From an uncultured Collinsella sp. (GTDB taxonomy: Bacteria > Actinomycetota > Coriobacteriia > Coriobacteriales > Coriobacteriaceae), in NCBI GenBank assembly GCA_900550185.1, contig URRN01000008.1:1-35578 (forward strand): a stretch of 35,578 bases of DNA, given 5' to 3'. Of this stretch, positions 31,712 to 35,578 are shown one piece after another (position 1 is the stretch's first letter; each line of letters opens with the position of its first letter). The notes below the pieces were generated by a model. It did not search any database, was not told where the DNA came from, and saw nothing but the letters and a program-made list of their open reading frames with translations. Made by a program: the position numbers and the translations under genes.

Positions 31712-33112
31712 TTACTTGTGGACCAGTCTGGCGCAGAAGTGGCCGTCGTAGGAATCCGCGTTTACGGGGACGCTTTGGAAGAGGCCTCGATCGTTCTGGC
31801 GTACGGAGACGAGCTTCTTGGCCTGATCGAACTCGGGGAGTTGCAGAATCTGGGCTTCGGAGAGCGGCGCCACGGTAAAGCCGGCGCCCTCGGGAGAGGC
31901 CAGGAAGGCATCCACGACCTGCGTGTTCTCTTCATCAAAGACCGAGCAGGTGGCATAGATAAGCTCACCGCCGGCAGCCACGCGCGCGGCGGCTTCCTTG
32001 AGCATCGTCAGCTGCAGTTTGGGCAACTCGGTCGTAACGTCATTCTCAGTTAGGCGCCACGGGATCTCGGGATGACGGCGCATGGTGCCGGTGCCAGAGC
32101 ACGGAGCATCGATAAAGACCGTGTCGAACGTAACCGGCTCGCCAAGCATGGCATCAAACGACGTCAGTACTTCATCAAGCTCGCAAGCATCGCCCGAAAC
32201 CGTACGAACGCCCTGAATACCGGCCTTATGCAGGCGAGCAAGATTCAGGTCGCACTTACGGTCATGAAGATCAAGTGCCGTATGCTGACGCTCATAGCCG
32301 GCGCGCTTGGCCTGGCACATCATCACATAGGTCTTGGTACCGCGACCGGCACCAATCTCAAGGCAGCTTCCAGGGCGCGTGGCGGCTGTTGCGATAAGCT
32401 GCGCGTTGAGATCAGATGCCACCGCGGCAGCACGCTCAAACACACCCGAAGCAACGGTAACCTGGGCATCAACCGGGGCATGGCAGCCCGGGAAGACAGG
32501 CGCGACGAGCTGCGAGATATACGAATCGAGCTTAGTCGCAAAGGCGTTCTCATGCAGGGCCAGCGGCGCGGGGGCCAGATTGCCGGCAAAGTTAAGCGCA
32601 CCCTCTGGCGTGTCGAAGGATGCCATAATGCGAGCGCACAGCCAGCGCGGCAGACCCATCAGACGCGACAGACGAACCAATCGTCGCTCAGACTCATTCA
32701 CATCGGACGCCGTAGCAAAGTCCTCAACGTTATCCGCAACCTTATGCAGTACAGCATTGGCCAAGCCAGCGGCAGACTTAGCACCGCAGCGAACCAGCTC
32801 AACTCCCTGACTTACGGCAACGCGGCCAGGCGTATGCAGGTAGAGCATCTCGAAGGCAGAAATACGAAGCGCCATGCGAACGCGCGGCGCAACCTTTTTG
32901 GGCTTATCGAGAAACTGATCGAGCAGCTCGTCCAAAATACCCTGAGTGGCGGCCACACCCAGCGCCAAGCGGGCGGCAAAAGCGGAATCGCGCTGGTCAA
33001 TAGCCTTGGCCGATGCGCGAGAGGACAGCACGTCGCGCGCATACATGCCGCGGCGATCAGCCTCCATCAGCACATCGAGCGCAAGCTTGCGCGCGGGAGA
33101 CAGCTTGCTCAT
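31712..33112 (-). CDS. rsmB: 16S rRNA (cytosine-967-C5)-methyltransferase RsmB
   Basis: Methylates C967 of 16S rRNA using S-adenosylmethionine. 466 aa from the ATG at 33112, which overlaps the fmt stop (ATGA). The N-terminal ~150 residues are a NusB-like RNA-binding domain (ARKLALDVLMEADRRGMYAR, VAVSQGVELVRCGAKSAAGL). The Rossmann methyltransferase part has CLEIGAGRGTKTYVM (SAM loop), DAPCSGTGTMRRHPEIPWR with the second Cys, and ELIYATCSVFDEEN with the nucleophilic Cys. Both catalytic Cys are present. Last gene of priA-def-fmt-rsmB. Confidence 0.95.
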   Translation of the reverse strand: MSKLSPARKLALDVLMEADRRGMYARDVLSSRASAKAIDQRDSAFAARLALGVAATQGILDELLDQFLDKPKKVAPRVRMALRISAFEMLYLHTPGRVAVSQGVELVRCGAKSAAGLANAVLHKVADNVEDFATASDVNESERRLVRLSRLMGLPRWLCARIMASFDTPEGALNFAGNLAPAPLALHENAFATKLDSYISQLVAPVFPGCHAPVDAQVTVASGVFERAAAVASDLNAQLIATAATRPGSCLEIGAGRGTKTYVMMCQAKRAGYERQHTALDLHDRKCDLNLARLHKAGIQGVRTVSGDACELDEVLTSFDAMLGEPVTFDTVFIDAPCSGTGTMRRHPEIPWRLTENDVTTELPKLQLTMLKEAAARVAAGGELIYATCSVFDEENTQVVDAFLASPEGAGFTVAPLSEAQILQLPEFDQAKKLVSVRQNDRGLFQSVPVNADSYDGHFCARLVHK

Positions 33113-34029
33113 GACAATACACCCCACGAAAGATCGGCACCCTGCAAGCCAGCAGCCCAAGCAGAAGCGGCCATAGCACGCTTGCCATCAGGCTTAACCT
33201 CGAGCAACTCAACCGAGCCATCGGAAAGGCCAAGGTAAACACGCTTGGTCTTAACAAGAACCTGACCCTCGTCAAGTGACACATCAGCCGGCGCAGCATC
33301 GAGCACACGCACAGTCTTGCCGGCAATCACGCAACGGGCAGGCGCGGTATCGGACGAAGCAAGCACATGGCGCACGCAATCAAGCACCGCCATCTGCGGA
33401 TCCAGACGCATCTCCTGCTTGGAGATCTTGGCAGCATGAGTGACGACCGACTCATCCTGCTCAGTCCAAACAGCCGAGCCATCGGAAAGCGAGGGAAGCA
33501 TATCGGCAAGCAATTTGCCGCCAAGTTCAGCAAGCTCCATGGTCAGCGCCTCAGCATGCTTACTGGCAACCGACGTGGAAGCCTGAGCACAATAAGCACC
33601 AGTATCCACGCCATGTCCAATGCGCATAATGGAAACGCCGGCAACCTCATCACCAGCGAGAATCGCACGCTGAATGGGAGCAGCGCCACGCCAACGAGGC
33701 AGTAGCGAAGCATGAACATTCACAATACCAAGCGGCGCTATATGCAGCACCTCATCAGGCAAAATACAGCCATAAGCAGCCACACAGAAAATATCAGCCT
33801 GGGCAGCCTGGAGCACCTCAACAACCTCAGGCGTCATACGATTAGCCTCAACAACAGGCAGACCAAGCTCGAGCGCCTTAGCCTTAACAGGAGACGGCTC
33901 CAGCTTCTTACCACGCCCACGAACAGCATCAGGACGAGTAACAACAAGCGCAATCTCGTTCCCAGCCTCAACAAGCGAAGTCAACGAAGGCACAGCAAAA
34001 TCAGGCGTACCCATAAACACAATACGCAT
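33109..34029 (-). CDS. fmt: Methionyl-tRNA formyltransferase
   Basis: Formylates Met-tRNA(fMet) with 10-formyl-tetrahydrofolate for translation initiation. 306 aa from ATG 34029, with GGAG ten bases upstream; the longer open frame upstream is a hydrophobic artefact of the intergenic DNA. The start MRIVFMGTPDFAVPSL is diagnostic, NVHASLLPRWRGAAPIQRA contains the Asn-x-His catalytic pair, and the C-terminal OB-like domain binds the tRNA. Its stop overlaps the rsmB start. Confidence 0.97.
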   Translation of the reverse strand: MRIVFMGTPDFAVPSLTSLVEAGNEIALVVTRPDAVRGRGKKLEPSPVKAKALELGLPVVEANRMTPEVVEVLQAAQADIFCVAAYGCILPDEVLHIAPLGIVNVHASLLPRWRGAAPIQRAILAGDEVAGVSIMRIGHGVDTGAYCAQASTSVASKHAEALTMELAELGGKLLADMLPSLSDGSAVWTEQDESVVTHAAKISKQEMRLDPQMAVLDCVRHVLASSDTAPARCVIAGKTVRVLDAAPADVSLDEGQVLVKTKRVYLGLSDGSVELLEVKPDGKRAMAASAWAAGLQGADLSWGVLS

Positions 34030-34391
34030 AAAAGTTAGTCTCCTCTCAACCAAAGCCGAGACGGCTAGAAAGAGCAGCGGAAAGCCAAGTACCCAGCCCA
34101 TCCGCAATAACAATTCAACAAGAACAAATATACCCAAAACCAAAGAAAGAGCCGCAATAAAAGCAGCTCTTTCAGCAAAGCAATTATCAGCGAAGACGCC
34201 CCTCCCTGGTCCAACGGCACCCGGGAGAGACGAGCACGAAAACGCAGTCCCCTTCCGCCGCAGGGCTTAGGTTATTGCTCCACGCGCAGTTCCGCACGAG
34301 CCGAAGAGCACTTAATGTGCTCTTCGTGCGAGCAGGACTGTTTGAGCATGGAGCAAAACCTAAGCCCTGCGGCGGAAGGGGACGGTGGGGC
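34030..34391. other. Gene-free interval between def and fmt
   Basis: No gene. About 200 bp of AT-richer sequence ahead of fmt (where an fmt promoter may lie) and the 137-bp hairpin listed separately. Confidence 0.6.
34247..34383 (-). repeat. 137-bp long hairpin between def and fmt
   Basis: The outer arms 34247-34281 and 34350-34383 are perfect inverted copies apart from one bulged A (34-bp stem starting GTCCCCTTCCGCCGCAGGG). At the tip GAAGAGCAC/GTGCTCTTC forms a further nine-bp stem around TTAAT. On the minus strand TGCGTTTTCG follows. It starts eight bases after the def stop. It can act as a terminator, but is far longer than needed and may be a palindromic repeat element. Confidence 0.85.
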
Positions 34392-34928
34392 TTACTCCGT
34401 CTCGCCCGGTCGAGCGCCGCGGGCCAGAGCGTCCTGGTACTCCTTGACTGCCTTGATCCTCTGCATCGGCTTCAGTCGCTCGAACATGGTGTTGCCGTGC
34501 AGGTGATCGATCTCGTGCTGCAGGCACACGCAGAACAGATCGCCCGAGGCCTCATAGCGAATCAGGTTGGCGTCCAGGTCATACGCCTCGACGACGACAT
34601 GGTCGGGACGCTCGATCTCACAGCTAATGCCAGGAATGGATAGACAGCCCTCGCTATACGGAACGAGATGGTCGCTTTGCTCGACAATCACGGGATTGAT
34701 GAGCACGTACGGGTCGTAGTCGTTCTTGTCGCTGTAGTCGCAGTCGATGGTAACGAGCTGAATGAGCTCGCCGATCTGCGGAGCAGCCAGGCCGCAACCG
34801 CCGTTATCGAACATCATTTTCTTCATCTTCTCGGCAAGCGCCTCGATCGCCGGGGTGATCTCCTCGATGACGGCGCACTCCTGGCGCAGACGAGGGTCGG
34901 GCGACAGTACGATTCCGTTGGCTTCCAT
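34392..34928 (-). CDS. def: Peptide deformylase
   Basis: Removes the N-formyl group from new proteins. 178 aa from ATG 34928 (AAAGG six bases upstream; the ATG at 34934 touches that site). The three metal-site motifs are GCGLAAPQIG, EGCLSIPG (Cys ligand) and CLQHEIDHLHG (two His ligands and catalytic Glu). Normal length. It lies 18 bases after priA, so it is probably cotranscribed; the hairpin behind it separates it from fmt. Confidence 0.97.
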   Translation of the reverse strand: MEANGIVLSPDPRLRQECAVIEEITPAIEALAEKMKKMMFDNGGCGLAAPQIGELIQLVTIDCDYSDKNDYDPYVLINPVIVEQSDHLVPYSEGCLSIPGISCEIERPDHVVVEAYDLDANLIRYEASGDLFCVCLQHEIDHLHGNTMFERLKPMQRIKAVKEYQDALARGARPGETE

Positions 34929-34946
34929 GGCCATCCTTTCGGTTTG

Positions 34947-35578
34947 TTACATCAAATCATAGGCATCGACGTCAACGCTCACGCTCACGCCGCGCACAGA
35001 GCCCACCTCTTTGAGGCAGGCGTCGATATCATCAGAGACATGGTACCCCACGGGCGACTTCACAAGCAGATGGAAGCGGTAACGGTCCTTGGCTCTCTCG
35101 ATTACACACGAAGCCGGGCCCAGCACCTGCGGCATGGCACTCCCCGCCCTCAAAAAGTCGGGCGCGGCGGCATGCCAGCGGCGCTTAAGAAGCTTTGCAA
35201 TGCGCCCAATGTAGTCCTGCGCGTCGTCTCGGTTTGCCGACCACACCAAGATGTTGACCAGGCGAACAAACGGCGGGTACAGCGCGTCGCGGCGCTGGTC
35301 CAGATCGTAGTCGGTAAAGATCGAACGGTCGTGCTCAGCGACGGCACGAATGACCGGATCCTCGGGCAGATAGGTCTGGATGATGACCTCGCCGGGACGA
35401 TCGCCGCGGCCGGCGCGGCCCGCCACCTGCTCCAGCAGATCGTAGGCGCGCTCCCCTGCGCGGAAGTCCGGCAGCTTGAGGGCGAAGTCGGCATTGACCA
35501 CGCCCACGAGCGTGACCTCGGGAAAGTCGAGACCCTTGGCGATCATTTGGGTGCCCAGCAACACGGCGCAATCGGCCG
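34947..35578 (-). CDS. priA: Primosomal protein N' (PriA helicase), C-terminal part, 5' end outside the window
   Basis: 210 residues visible, frame open to the window edge. Superfamily 2 helicase motifs V and VI are LLGTQMIAKGLDFPEVTLVG and DLLEQVAGRAGRGDRPGEV. QTYLPEDPVIRAVAEHD and ALYPPFVRLVNILVW follow, and the conserved C-terminal domain has GPASCVIERAKDRYRFHLLV. PriA restarts collapsed replication forks. The zinc-binding and N-terminal domains are not in the window. The def gene follows 18 bases downstream. Confidence 0.95.
   Translation of the reverse strand, partial: ADCAVLLGTQMIAKGLDFPEVTLVGVVNADFALKLPDFRAGERAYDLLEQVAGRAGRGDRPGEVIIQTYLPEDPVIRAVAEHDRSIFTDYDLDQRRDALYPPFVRLVNILVWSANRDDAQDYIGRIAKLLKRRWHAAAPDFLRAGSAMPQVLGPASCVIERAKDRYRFHLLVKSPVGYHVSDDIDACLKEVGSVRGVSVSVDVDAYDLM

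Overview
The window reads as a chromosomal piece of a high-GC, gut-type actinobacterium of the Coriobacteriia, most likely Collinsella. This is an inference from the compact glycogen cluster with both GlgC and GlgD, the actinobacterial style of gene content, the LoaP-controlled polysaccharide locus and the many hairpin repeats between genes. No rRNA and no CRISPR array is visible; there is one tRNA (Ala, GGC).

Left third (1-8512) is accessory DNA. It starts with a secreted surface protein gene broken by an in-frame amber stop, followed by two tandem structured repeats. A complete IS21-family element (1312-3687, 7-bp target duplication GAAATGA) comes next. After it lies an AT-richer three-gene minus-strand unit (4084-8227): a DUF2188 protein, a coiled-coil PD-(D/E)XK nuclease-like protein, and an Mrr-type nuclease fused to a STAND-like NTPase. 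That unit looks like an antiviral system and is the best candidate here for an undescribed one.

The next block (8513-13822, minus strand) is a short polysaccharide operon: the antiterminator LoaP, a phosphoglycosyl transferase that starts lipid-linked glycan synthesis, a DUF1972-type rhamnosyltransferase-like enzyme, RmlA and RmlB. A GNAT toxin-antitoxin pair is lodged between rmlA and rmlB. RmlC, RmlD, flippase and polymerase are not in the window, so the locus looks reduced or depends on genes elsewhere. Upstream sit long dyads, tRNA-Ala, and a plus-strand two-gene cassette with a HEPN-like protein flanked on both sides by copies of a 23-bp repeat.

The middle (16204-31229) is core carbon-storage metabolism. 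Thiamine pyrophosphokinase and a HAD phosphatase run leftward. Divergently, glgB-glgP-glgC-glgD-glgA run rightward, followed by a GH13/MalQ fusion protein and an FmdB zinc ribbon. Together these make ADP-glucose, polymerise it, branch it and degrade it. A shared TGGTAAAAC motif lies upstream of the HAD gene (and so between it and glgB) and upstream of the GH13/MalQ gene, suggesting a common regulator. GlgB and GlgA carry long Lys/Ala-rich, histone H1-like tails, which is unusual for glycogen enzymes. Hairpins lie in nearly every intergenic gap of the cluster.

The right end (31712-35578, minus strand) is the housekeeping set priA (cut by the window edge) - def - fmt - rsmB, with a very long perfect hairpin between def and fmt, and a nest of hairpin repeats downstream of rsmB.
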